In this document: positions 25,385 to 32,998 of the stretch, one piece after another | Numbering within the stretch: position 1 is the stretch's first letter | Layout of the letters: every line of letters begins with the position of its first letter | Assembly: GCA_045579045.1 (NCBI GenBank) | Contig: JAZNLL010000076.1 | Coordinates: forward strand, 4,999 to 68,998 | Origin: Avoscillospira sp045579045 | GTDB lineage: Bacteria > Bacillota > Clostridia > Oscillospirales > Oscillospiraceae | Reading direction: 5' to 3' | DNA length: 64,000 nucleotides | The notes under the pieces: model-generated | The model's input: the letters and a program-made list of their open reading frames with translations, nothing else | What the model was told of the DNA's origin: nothing | Database searches by the model: none | Program-made: the position numbers and the translations under genes

Positions 25385-26321
25385 GATCCTGACTACCGGC
25401 TTTTTTGTCAGCCTGTTTGCCGGCATGATCCGCCTGGCAACTCCGATTCTGCTGCCCGCTCTGGGACAGCTGTACACCCAGCGTGCAGGTATTCTGAATC
25501 TGGGTGTGGAAGGCACCATGCTCATGGGTGCCATCTGCGCCTTTGCCACCACCTGCGCCACCAATAACAACCTTTGGCTCGGTCTGCTGGCAGGTCTGGC
25601 CGGCGGTATGCTCTACAGTCTGGTCATGGCATGGCTCAGCGTTACCATGCGCGCCAATCAGGTCATCGCCGGTATCGGCATGAACATTCTGGCCACCGGT
25701 CTGGCTGCCTACATCTACCGCGTCATCTTCGGCATCCGTGCCCTGCCTGCAAAGATCTCTTCCTTCTCCGCTTTGAATATCCCCGTTCTGGCCGATATTC
25801 CCGTGGTGGGTCCTATCTTCTTCCAGCATAATGTTCTGGTTTACTTCGCATTCATCATGGTTCCCGTCACGTGGTTTATTCTGGAGCGCACCACCTTCGG
25901 TCTGAAGATCAAGGCAGTCGGTGAGCACCCCCGTGCCACAGACTCCAAGGGCATCAGCGTGCCCGGCATCCGCTATGCAGCTACGCTGATCGGCGGTGCC
26001 TATGCCGGTATCGGCGGTGCGTTCATGACCATTGCCTACCTGAACACCTTTACGGAGAACGTCATCGGCGGCTTCGGTTATATTGCCGTTTCCGTTGTGG
26101 TCTTTGCCAAGTTCATGCCCGGCAGAGCCATGTGGGGCTCTCTGCTGTTCGGCCTGGCCTCCGCTCTGCAGCTGCGTCTGCAGGCACAGGGCATCGGTAT
26201 CCCCAGCCAGCTGCTGCTGATGCTGCCCTACATTATGACCATCATTGCGCTGATCTTCGCCTCCAAGAATGCAGAGTTCCCCAGCGCTTACACCATCCCT
26301 TATTCGAGAATGGAACGATGA
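25374..26321 (+). CDS. Nucleoside ABC importer permease 2 (YufQ-like)
   Basis: 315 residues, the partner permease, with eight to nine membrane segments. Characteristic motifs: GQLYTQRAGILNLGVEGTML near residue 35 and RANQVIAGIGMNILATGLAA, then VGEHPRATDSKGISVPGIRY, a cytoplasmic coupling region, and SVVVFAKFMPGRAMWGSLLFG. The ATG lies 11 bp inside the end of permease 1. The stop overlaps the next small lipoprotein gene. Confidence 0.94.
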   Translation: MLSEILTTGFFVSLFAGMIRLATPILLPALGQLYTQRAGILNLGVEGTMLMGAICAFATTCATNNNLWLGLLAGLAGGMLYSLVMAWLSVTMRANQVIAGIGMNILATGLAAYIYRVIFGIRALPAKISSFSALNIPVLADIPVVGPIFFQHNVLVYFAFIMVPVTWFILERTTFGLKIKAVGEHPRATDSKGISVPGIRYAATLIGGAYAGIGGAFMTIAYLNTFTENVIGGFGYIAVSVVVFAKFMPGRAMWGSLLFGLASALQLRLQAQGIGIPSQLLLMLPYIMTIIALIFASKNAEFPSAYTIPYSRMER

Positions 26322-26797
26322 AAAAAACGATTTTGATTTGCCTGCTGCTGGTGCTGACCACCCTCTGCGGCTGCGGTTCCAACCAAACGGAGGAACATGC
26401 GCTGGAGCGGCTGGAGGCCTATGCAGAGGCCATAGACTTTTCCTACAAGGAACCGGAAAAAATCTACAAATTTCTCTGTCAGGATTTCCGGGAGCAGATG
26501 GATGAAGAAGCCTTCTGTGAGGCCTTTGCCAAAGAGCGAACCTATCCCTACCTCACACCGCTTTACATCTACGATCCCGAGATCACCCTGTCGGAGGACG
26601 GTCTTTCCGGTACGGCAGTTTATCTGCAGGCCGCCCGCATCGTCGGTATGGTCTACGAAGTATCCTTCGTCTATGAGAACGGTGACTACTACATTCAGGA
26701 CTGGGAAGAGTTCCTGGATGGCAGCTACCTTGAAAAGTTCGAAGATGTGAACTATTCTCTGGACTGGTATTTCAGCGAAGACGTCCATGCTGACTAA
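26318..26797 (+). CDS. Small lipoprotein of the nucleoside-importer operon, unknown function
   Basis: 159 residues. A short signal peptide ends in a lipobox LCGC; the mature protein is acidic, with helices (ALERLEAYAEAIDFSYKEPE) followed by beta strands (GTAVYLQAARIVGMVYEVSFVYEN), an NTF2-like-size alpha+beta domain. It begins in an ATGA overlap with permease 2, so it is coupled to the importer. I do not recognise a family. It might assist substrate capture or be an unrelated passenger. Confidence 0.85.
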   Translation: MKKTILICLLLVLTTLCGCGSNQTEEHALERLEAYAEAIDFSYKEPEKIYKFLCQDFREQMDEEAFCEAFAKERTYPYLTPLYIYDPEITLSEDGLSGTAVYLQAARIVGMVYEVSFVYENGDYYIQDWEEFLDGSYLEKFEDVNYSLDWYFSEDVHAD

Positions 26798-26800
26798 GAA

Positions 26801-26836
26801 AATATCCACCCGCTTAGCGGGTGGATATTTATTTCA
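26801..26836. terminator. Bidirectional terminator
   Basis: AAATATCCACCCGC, loop TTA, GCGGGTGGATATTT, followed by ATTTC. It ends the importer operon and, on the minus strand, the polysaccharide cluster. Confidence 0.88.
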
Positions 26837-26843
26837 TATTTTT

Positions 26844-28058
26844 TTACTGCGCCATTTCCTTCATGCGATCTACAAGCTTCTGATAGGTTCTTCTTCGGTC
26901 AAACCGTTCGTCTGCCAGTTTGAGAGAATTGGCTTTCATAGAGGTTCGCAGTTCTTCCTGCCGATACAGTTTCTCTATTGCGTCTGCGACAGAAATTTTA
27001 TCGCCGGAAATACAGTTAATGCCCGCTGAATACTTATCCAGAAGGTCCCTGTATTCTTGACTGTTTTGCGTGTTAATCACAGGTGTTCCCGCAACCGCGT
27101 AGTCAGAAACCTTATTGATGATTGTTGAAACAGATTCCTTCACAATCGGGTTCACCGCTGCATCGGATTTAGACAAAAATGCCATCATTCTCCCATACTC
27201 GGTCTGTCCATGAAATACTGCAGAAACACCTGCATTTTCAGCAGCCTGTCGGAAAGACTCCATCAGCACACCGCTGCCGAATACATGGAATACAATATTT
27301 GCAATCCCCCGTTCTTTCACCAACGCAAGCGCATCAATTACCAGGCCCAAATCATAGCTGTGACCCAGCGCACCCACATAGGTAAGCCAGAATTCATTCT
27401 GCGGCTTTTCGATCACGTGATCTTTCATCAAATTGTTGGCAAATGCAATATCGGTGCCAATATAGGCACTAATACCTTGCTTGCACTTTTTGTTCACCGA
27501 ACAGCCACGTTCAGCATAGGTGTCAGAAACTGCAACAATCTGGTCGGCACGGCTGTAGATTCTGTTTGCCTTTTTCAGCATGGGCATAAACACAATGTCG
27601 GAAACAACAGGAATGTTCAGCGCCATCCGGAATGCTTCCGGCCAGAGATCCTGAATATCCAGCATCAACGGAATGTTGTTGTCTTCCGCAAACCTCGATA
27701 CTGCATCAGCTACATCCAGAGACGGAACCACAAGATAGATTAAATCCGGTTTCTTTCTGGTTTTCAGATATGCCAGCACATTTTTTGCAAAGACACGGCA
27801 GCTTTGAAGCCGTTTCACGCTGATATTCTTCTTATATCCACTTTCCCGGATCATCGTAACTTTAAAGGGAAGCTTCTCCAATTCTTCCTGCATCTCAGAT
27901 CTGAAACACTTCTTCAAATGACAAAAGGAAGATGTCACCACCTCAAGAGTCAGAGAATCATCCGCTGCTATCATTTCAGCCAAAGTGCGGTATCTGCTGC
28001 TGCTTTTTTCATGCTCAAAGTGATAGTAATTCGTCACTAACAAGATGTCTTTCTTCAT
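26844..28058 (-). CDS. Glycosyltransferase, GT4-like
   Basis: 404 residues with a GT-B fold. The N-terminal half opens KKDILLVTNYYHFEHE and has LDIQDLWPEAFRMAL, seen in group 1 transferases of the WbuB type. The C-terminal half has TYVGALGHSYDLGLVIDAL, VFHVFGSG and a nucleotide-sugar pocket near VSDYAVAGTPVINT. It adds a sugar to a growing lipid-linked surface glycan. ATG at 28058 has GAAAGG upstream; an ATG at 28112 in frame overlaps the previous gene and has no ribosome binding site. It is the last gene of a four-gene, lower-GC cluster. Confidence 0.88.
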   Translation of the reverse strand: MKKDILLVTNYYHFEHEKSSSRYRTLAEMIAADDSLTLEVVTSSFCHLKKCFRSEMQEELEKLPFKVTMIRESGYKKNISVKRLQSCRVFAKNVLAYLKTRKKPDLIYLVVPSLDVADAVSRFAEDNNIPLMLDIQDLWPEAFRMALNIPVVSDIVFMPMLKKANRIYSRADQIVAVSDTYAERGCSVNKKCKQGISAYIGTDIAFANNLMKDHVIEKPQNEFWLTYVGALGHSYDLGLVIDALALVKERGIANIVFHVFGSGVLMESFRQAAENAGVSAVFHGQTEYGRMMAFLSKSDAAVNPIVKESVSTIINKVSDYAVAGTPVINTQNSQEYRDLLDKYSAGINCISGDKISVADAIEKLYRQEELRTSMKANSLKLADERFDRRRTYQKLVDRMKEMAQ

Positions 28059-28099
28059 TGACGTAACCTTTCCATTCAAAAAATACATTGAAGCATTGA

Positions 28100-29002
28100 T
28101 CACTTCATCCATTCGCGGATATTTTGGCAGACATGTTCCACAAGCCGGCTGTGGTTCTTTACGCTGGAAAAAGAATTATGGGGAGACAACACCACATTTT
28201 TCATATCCCACAGCGGGTCATGCTCATCCAGAGGCTCCCTTTCGAACACATCCAGTGCAGTTCCGAACAACTTTCCCGACTGCAAGGCCTGAAGCAGCGC
28301 AGTCTGATCTACCAGGGCCCCCCGGGCAGCATTCACCAATACTGCGCCGTTTTTCATCTGATCAAACTCCGCTTTTCCAATTAAATTTCGGGTTTCTTCC
28401 GTCAGTGCAACTGCAAGAATGATCACATCTGCATGGGCGATAGCCTCTGCAAGGCATTCCATGGAATACCATTCATCCACATATGGTGAAACTTTTTCCG
28501 TCCGGTTAACGACACGAATTTCAACACCGAAAGCCTTCAGACGTTTTGCAGTTTCTCTTCCGTACGCACCGAAGCCAATGATACACACAGTCTTTCCAGA
28601 TAATTCCCAACAGTTTCTATACTTTTCCCAGCGATGTTCCCGCTTGTTTTCGTAACAAAAACCGGAATTTTTATACAGTTCCAGTAAGCTCATGACAGTC
28701 CATTCTGCCATGGGAATACTGTAAACACCGGCAGCATTGCAAACCGTGATTCCATGCCTGCGGATATAATCGATTGGCACACGATCCATTCCGGCGCTGG
28801 TCAGCTGAATGTAACGGAGTGCAGTAAACTCTTCAATCCGATTGTATTGGAACAAGCCGTTACATACAACAACTTCAAATCGCTCCGGTCGGTCAACCGG
28901 TGTTCGCTCATCTGCATGGAGTGAAATATCGAGGCCCATAGATGCAAAAAGAGAACAATCTTCCTCCGTTGCACCGAAAGCACCTGTAATCAATACTTTC
29001 AT
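28100..29002 (-). CDS. NAD-dependent D-2-hydroxyacid dehydrogenase family protein
   Basis: 300 residues. The NAD-binding domain has IIGFGAYGRETAKRLKAFG near residue 140. The catalytic triad of the family is visible: Arg in LVNAARGALVDQ, Glu in DVFEREPLDEHDP and His in VLSPHNSFSS. The family reduces 2-oxoacids to D-2-hydroxyacids. It overlaps the aldolase gene upstream by four bases. Within a polysaccharide cluster it may form a hydroxyacid decoration; this is inference. Confidence 0.9.
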   Translation of the reverse strand: MKVLITGAFGATEEDCSLFASMGLDISLHADERTPVDRPERFEVVVCNGLFQYNRIEEFTALRYIQLTSAGMDRVPIDYIRRHGITVCNAAGVYSIPMAEWTVMSLLELYKNSGFCYENKREHRWEKYRNCWELSGKTVCIIGFGAYGRETAKRLKAFGVEIRVVNRTEKVSPYVDEWYSMECLAEAIAHADVIILAVALTEETRNLIGKAEFDQMKNGAVLVNAARGALVDQTALLQALQSGKLFGTALDVFEREPLDEHDPLWDMKNVVLSPHNSFSSVKNHSRLVEHVCQNIREWMK

Positions 29003-29817
29003 GATAGTCCCTCAACGATGTTTGCCACTTTTTCCTGCACCATGGTATGGTTCTGATCCAATGCTTCCGACGTGCAGGTCATCCACCGTGTTTCATGCGC
29101 TCTGATTTTGGGGAGTTCTTCATCGAAAATCTTCTTCAGCATTTTTTCATCAGTAATCTGATCGCTATTGCAGAAGCTGCGGGAGAGTATTGCCATTTTA
29201 GAAGAGAGTCTGACGTGTTCTCCCAGAATCATCTCTGCCGGGAGTTGTCCCATTCCGACCCTCGCAATTCCTCCAAAACCAAAAGGCTTTCCCGTTTTTG
29301 CAAACTTTTCGCACAAGCGATCCACGGTACCGTCTGCCAGAAGCTGGAACATAAACTTCATTCCATAGCCCAGATGAAGATCATTGAGACCTATAAAATA
29401 TTCATCCACACCCTCAAGTGCCAAAATCTCATCCACACAGGCAGCACTTTCCGGCGTCTCGATCAGCAAACAGGTTTTTGCCCGGCCGTGCACCATATCT
29501 ACAAATTGAGTAGCCTGTGCAGCAGTCTGAAAAAAGGGCAGCATAAGCACATCAGCACCGGCTTCTATGGAAGCATCGATTTCCTGCTTTGAATTTTCAT
29601 GAATGGGGTTTACACGCACCAACAGTTCTGCCTTCGAAAGACAGTTCCGTAAAATACGGATATCATCAATGGTATGGCGGGATTGAACTGTGTCCATACC
29701 CTTTTGCCGCTTATCTTTGCCGATTGTTTCCAGATCAACAAAAATCCTGTCCACACCTGCATTTTCGGCAATCAGTGCCACTTGCGGCTTATTTGTAATG
29801 TACATAAGTTTCAGCAT
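28999..29817 (-). CDS. HpcH/HpaI aldolase / citrate lyase family protein
   Basis: 272 residues, a TIM-barrel aldolase. Family features: DRIFVDLETIGKDKRQ, ELLVRVNPIH, GADVLMLPFFQTAAQA, LLIETPESAACVDEI (metal-binding Glu) and YFIGLNDLHLGYG (metal-binding Asp). These enzymes make or split 2-oxo-4-hydroxyacids from pyruvate and an aldehyde. Coupled by a four-base overlap to the 2-hydroxyacid dehydrogenase, so the two may act in sequence. The substrate is unknown. Confidence 0.85.
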   Translation of the reverse strand: MLKLMYITNKPQVALIAENAGVDRIFVDLETIGKDKRQKGMDTVQSRHTIDDIRILRNCLSKAELLVRVNPIHENSKQEIDASIEAGADVLMLPFFQTAAQATQFVDMVHGRAKTCLLIETPESAACVDEILALEGVDEYFIGLNDLHLGYGMKFMFQLLADGTVDRLCEKFAKTGKPFGFGGIARVGMGQLPAEMILGEHVRLSSKMAILSRSFCNSDQITDEKMLKKIFDEELPKIRAHETRWMTCTSEALDQNHTMVQEKVANIVEGLS

Positions 29818-29823
29818 ATCAAT

Positions 29824-30480
29824 TTACCCGTTCTCTTCATTTTGGGATGCCGGTACTGTTTCTGCCACCGTTGCTCCGGTGTTTACGTTGTCTGCATTGG
29901 CAAAAACCTTAAACACCGTCAACACAATAATTTTGATATCCAGAAACAGAGAGACATGATCGGCATACCAGCAGTTCAGGTCGATCCGCTTGTGCCATTC
30001 CACACCTTTGCGGCCGTTGATCTGAGCCCAGCCGGTAATGCCGGGACGGACATCAAACATGTGCATCTGTTCTTTGGTATATTCCTCGATGGGCCAAGGA
30101 TGGTATGTAAGAGGAGGTCTGGGACCAACAAGGGACATTTCCCCCTTGATCAAATGGATTGCCTGAATCAACTCATCTGCACTGGTCGCTCTGGCAATGC
30201 GACCGATTTTCAGAAGTCTGGGATCGTTTGCTTCAGAATAGGCACCACTTCCGGAAAATTCGCTATTCAGCTTCATGGAGCGCATTTTCCACATGGTAAA
30301 TTCCTTGCCATAAAGACCGATCCTCTGCTGTTTGAAGATAACCGGGCCGGGATCTTCAATATAAATCAAAACCGCAAGGATCAAGAGTACCCACCACGTC
30401 AACAACAACATAAATACACCGCAAATAAAGTCAAATCCTCTTTTTATATATCGTCGGTACAATACACTCAACCCTTCCAT
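29824..30480 (-). CDS. Undecaprenyl-phosphate sugar phosphotransferase (initiating transferase)
   Basis: 218 residues of the small bacterial sugar transferase type (PglC-like core of WbaP/WcaJ). One membrane anchor (about 15-37) is followed by DPGPVIFKQQRIGLYGKEFT, KMRSM, ATSADELIQAIHLIKGEMSLVGPRP and RPGITGWAQINGR, all diagnostic. It transfers a sugar-1-phosphate to undecaprenyl phosphate, starting synthesis of a capsule, exopolysaccharide or glycoprotein glycan. First gene of the minus-strand cluster. The ribosome binding site is weak and a downstream GTG is also possible as start. Confidence 0.93.
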   Translation of the reverse strand: MEGLSVLYRRYIKRGFDFICGVFMLLLTWWVLLILAVLIYIEDPGPVIFKQQRIGLYGKEFTMWKMRSMKLNSEFSGSGAYSEANDPRLLKIGRIARATSADELIQAIHLIKGEMSLVGPRPPLTYHPWPIEEYTKEQMHMFDVRPGITGWAQINGRKGVEWHKRIDLNCWYADHVSLFLDIKIIVLTVFKVFANADNVNTGATVAETVPASQNEENG

Positions 30481-30531
30481 TTATTGCTTAAAAACGCAAA
30501 GCCTGTCTGAAGCCAAAACTTTCTACCCATC

Positions 30532-30559
30532 AGTATACCAGAAATCTGATAAAAAGCAA
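30532..30559 (-). promoter_or_regulatory. Promoter of the surface-polysaccharide cluster
   Basis: Minus strand TTGCTT (30554-30559), 16-bp spacer, TATACT (30532-30537), about 50 bp before the sugar transferase start. Confidence 0.65.
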
Positions 30560-30606
30560 CGTTGATATCACTTTCAGGCAAAGATATCTGCTTATTCCAT
30601 ACAACC

Positions 30607-30633
30607 GAAAAGCGGGCAGTTCCCTGCCCGCTT
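30607..30633 (-). terminator. Terminator of the nitrilase-GDPD gene
   Basis: Minus strand AAGCGGGCAG, loop GGAA, CTGCCCGCTT, then TTCGG. It follows the stop at 30639 directly. Confidence 0.8.
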
Positions 30634-30638
30634 CCGCG

Positions 30639-32231
30639 TTATTTCAGAATTTGAGAGACCAGGTTGTAATCATTGGTCAGAATGGTATCAATACCCATTT
30701 CCAGATAGGCTTTGGCTTCCTCCGGATCATCGGCATAGAAAACATTGCACAAGATGCCGTTTTCTTTCGCTTTTTTTACGGTTTCTGCGTTAAAATACGG
30801 CTTGAACAGCTGGATTTTATAGGCATTCAGCTTCAAAGCGCGGTTGACCATGGACATGGGGTCTTGATCTCCGTTCCAACCCACACAGCATTTCAGATCC
30901 GGTGCCAGCTTCTGCAGTTTCAAAATCGCTTCATCGCAGGCTGTCATGAAATAGACATACTTTTCGCAGTCATACTTTCTGACGAGGGAGACAATTTGCT
31001 CCATATGTGCATCCGGATTTTGCTGATTCCAGATTTTTACGTGGACATTTATAACCACCAAACCGACGAATTTCTTCAGAATTTCTTCGAACTTAGGAAT
31101 TTTCAGACCGCGGAATTTTTCTCCGTGCTTGATGCCGAAATCGAACTGCAGCAGTTCCTCATAGGTATAATCCGCGATCTTGCCTGTACCGTTGCTGACC
31201 CGCTCCAGCGTATCATCATGGCAGGAAACCAGAACGCCGTCCTTGGTGCTCCAGATATCAAATTCGATCTCCTGTGCACCCATGGCGACAGCAGCGCCAA
31301 AAGCAGGCATACTGTTCTCCGGTGCGATGGTGTTGAAACCTCTGTGGGCGCAGATTCGGGGATATTTCATGACGCTGTCATAAGCCACGGTGGCAGGGCC
31401 TGCTGCCCGATACTGCCACGGCTTTCTGCCGTACTCGATATATTTATAGTGCGGTGCATCGGGATTACCGTAACCTGCCGGCTTCAAATACTTGTCGTGG
31501 GGGTCAAATTCCACAGTTTCCATGCCAAATCTGCCCTTCATGTTGCACAGCACCTTGCCATAAGGGGAAACCACCATGCTGGCACCGCAGATATCCGAAT
31601 CCTCTGCAAAGCTGACAGAGGAGCGAACTACATAAGCATTGGTATTGTAGGCGAGGAAACGGCACATGGTTTCAAGGGCATCATGACTGTCGCTGCGCTG
31701 CAGAGAACAGCCGATGATGATATCCAGATCCTGCTTGGCCATGTTGGCAAAAGCTTCATAAAAGTAGAAGTCATAGCAGGTCAAAAAGCCAAAACGAAGA
31801 CCTTCCAGTTCCAGAACATAGGGCTCGGAGAACTCCATGGTATAGTCGCTGTCCAGCTTCAGCGTTTCCATCTCGAGAGGAGGCAGATGTTTCTTAAAAT
31901 ACTTGCCTGCCAGCTGACCCTGACGGTCATAGACATGGGTCGTGTTTCTGTAGCCGGTTTCTTCCAAAGACATGGCATTGACAAATACCAAAGCATGGCA
32001 TCTGACAGCCGTTTCCTTACACTTATCCAGAAGGACATCGATATACTTATTATGGTAATAAATGGTTTCTTCCAGCGTGTCGGTTGCACAGGGAAGCTCG
32101 CTGTCTTCCGGCAGAACGATGAGATCCATGGTTTCATCGCACTTGTCCAGCATGTCCAGCTTATAGGCAAAAAGCCGATCGCTATCGGCAGTATTCCGGG
32201 AATAAGGCGGTTGAATGATACAGGCTTTCAT
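30639..32231 (-). CDS. Nitrilase-family amidohydrolase fused to glycerophosphodiester phosphodiesterase
   Basis: 530 residues, two enzyme domains on one chain. Residues ~1-270 are a carbon-nitrogen hydrolase with its Glu-Lys-Cys triad: Glu in LIVLPEDSE, Lys in YFKKHLPPLE and Cys in GFLTCYDFYF. Residues ~290-530 are a glycerophosphodiester phosphodiesterase with CAHRGFNTIAPENSM, EFDIWSTKDGVLVSCHDDTL and the C-terminal GIDTILTNDY. No signal peptide, so cytoplasmic. The ATG at 32231 has GAGG eight bases upstream. The pairing suggests cleavage of an amide and a phosphodiester in the same compound, for example an N-acyl glycerophospho-ethanolamine; this is inference. Confidence 0.9.
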   Translation of the reverse strand: MKACIIQPPYSRNTADSDRLFAYKLDMLDKCDETMDLIVLPEDSELPCATDTLEETIYYHNKYIDVLLDKCKETAVRCHALVFVNAMSLEETGYRNTTHVYDRQGQLAGKYFKKHLPPLEMETLKLDSDYTMEFSEPYVLELEGLRFGFLTCYDFYFYEAFANMAKQDLDIIIGCSLQRSDSHDALETMCRFLAYNTNAYVVRSSVSFAEDSDICGASMVVSPYGKVLCNMKGRFGMETVEFDPHDKYLKPAGYGNPDAPHYKYIEYGRKPWQYRAAGPATVAYDSVMKYPRICAHRGFNTIAPENSMPAFGAAVAMGAQEIEFDIWSTKDGVLVSCHDDTLERVSNGTGKIADYTYEELLQFDFGIKHGEKFRGLKIPKFEEILKKFVGLVVINVHVKIWNQQNPDAHMEQIVSLVRKYDCEKYVYFMTACDEAILKLQKLAPDLKCCVGWNGDQDPMSMVNRALKLNAYKIQLFKPYFNAETVKKAKENGILCNVFYADDPEEAKAYLEMGIDTILTNDYNLVSQILK

Positions 32232-32257
32232 CAGAAGCACCTCGCAGTTTTTTCTTC

Positions 32258-32286
32258 ATTATAACACCGCGCCTGCCTTTTGAAAA
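32258..32286 (-). promoter_or_regulatory. Promoter of the nitrilase-GDPD gene
   Basis: Minus strand TTTTCA (32281-32286), 17-bp spacer, TATAAT (32258-32263). Confidence 0.6.
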
Positions 32287-32312
32287 GCACAGAAAACGTC
32301 ATCAATTCCCTC

Positions 32313-32341
32313 TTGCTTTTCAACGGTGCGTAGAGTAAAAT
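32313..32341 (+). promoter_or_regulatory. Promoter of the DUF1292 gene
   Basis: TTGCTT (32313-32318), 17-bp spacer, TAAAAT (32336-32341), 27 bp before the start codon. Confidence 0.65.
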
Positions 32342-32368
32342 GAAATCAAACAACAAGGAGGTTCCCTT

Positions 32369-32650
32369 ATGAGCGAACTGTACGGCGATGATATCATCAC
32401 CATCACCGACGAAGACGGTGTGGAATATGTTCTGGAAGTTCTGGCAACACTGGAATCTGAGGGTTCTGTCTACTATGCCCTTGTTCCTGTGACAGAAAAT
32501 GACGAAGAAGAAGATCTGGAAGTCAGCATTCTCAAAGCCGTGGAAGAAAACGGCGAAGAGATCCTCTGTGCCATCGAGGATGAGGATGAGCTGGAGCGCA
32601 TCTACAATGTCATGATGGAGCAGATTTTTGAAGAGGACGAGGAAGAATAA
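32369..32650 (+). CDS. DUF1292 family protein (YrzB-like)
   Basis: 93 residues, very acidic. The DUF1292 core is GDDIITITDEDGVEYVLEVL, then YYALVPV and EDEDELERIYNVMMEQI. In Bacillus the homologue yrzB lies near yrrK/yrrL; function unknown. Strong AAGGAGG at 32355-32361. It has its own promoter and is followed by a structured RNA region. Confidence 0.9.
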   Translation: MSELYGDDIITITDEDGVEYVLEVLATLESEGSVYYALVPVTENDEEEDLEVSILKAVEENGEEILCAIEDEDELERIYNVMMEQIFEEDEEE

Positions 32651-32671
32651 CTCATCTTCCATAAGCAAATA

Positions 32672-32885
32672 ATAAGTACCCTGCTTGGTGCGTGACGGGC
32701 CCACTTAAACCCACATTTTTTTCTCGGGACGCACAGCTTCTCTGTGGGTTTGCAGACCTCCCGCCTCAGCTTTGACTGAACGCGGACGTTGGGAGCAGTA
32801 AAAACAGAGAGCGGCAACCCACCTGCCTTTTTGTGCAGGTTATAACTGGGTTCGCACGGCCAAAGCGGGGTTCTTCTGTAAATTT
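32672..32885 (+). ncRNA. ssrS: Probable 6S RNA
   Basis: A gene-free, highly structured stretch. Its ends pair: ACCCTGCTTGGTGCGTG (32678-32694) with CGCACGGCCAAAGCGGGGT (32853-32871), allowing small bulges. The 5' arm runs into ACGGGCCCA, like the GCGGGCC bubble edge of 6S RNA. Inside are AAACCCACA/TGTGGGTTT (32707-32715 with 32743-32751) and a CCTGC/GCAGG hairpin (32822-32839). 6S RNA imitates an open promoter and binds RNA polymerase. Context helps: DUF1292 upstream and TcdA/YrvM downstream, and Bacillus 6S genes lie near yrvM. Exact ends are uncertain. Confidence 0.62.
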
Positions 32886-32919
32886 TCTATGACTTTTCCG
32901 ACTAATGCAGTATTTATGC

Positions 32920-32948
32920 TTGCATAGTCGGATATTTTTCGCTATAAT
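32920..32948 (+). promoter_or_regulatory. Promoter of the foldase gene
   Basis: TTGCAT (32920-32925), 17-bp spacer, TATAAT (32943-32948). Confidence 0.75.
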
Positions 32949-32998
32949 ATGCGAGTACGCATTTTGCGATACCATGAACAATGAGAGGAATGAACCAC

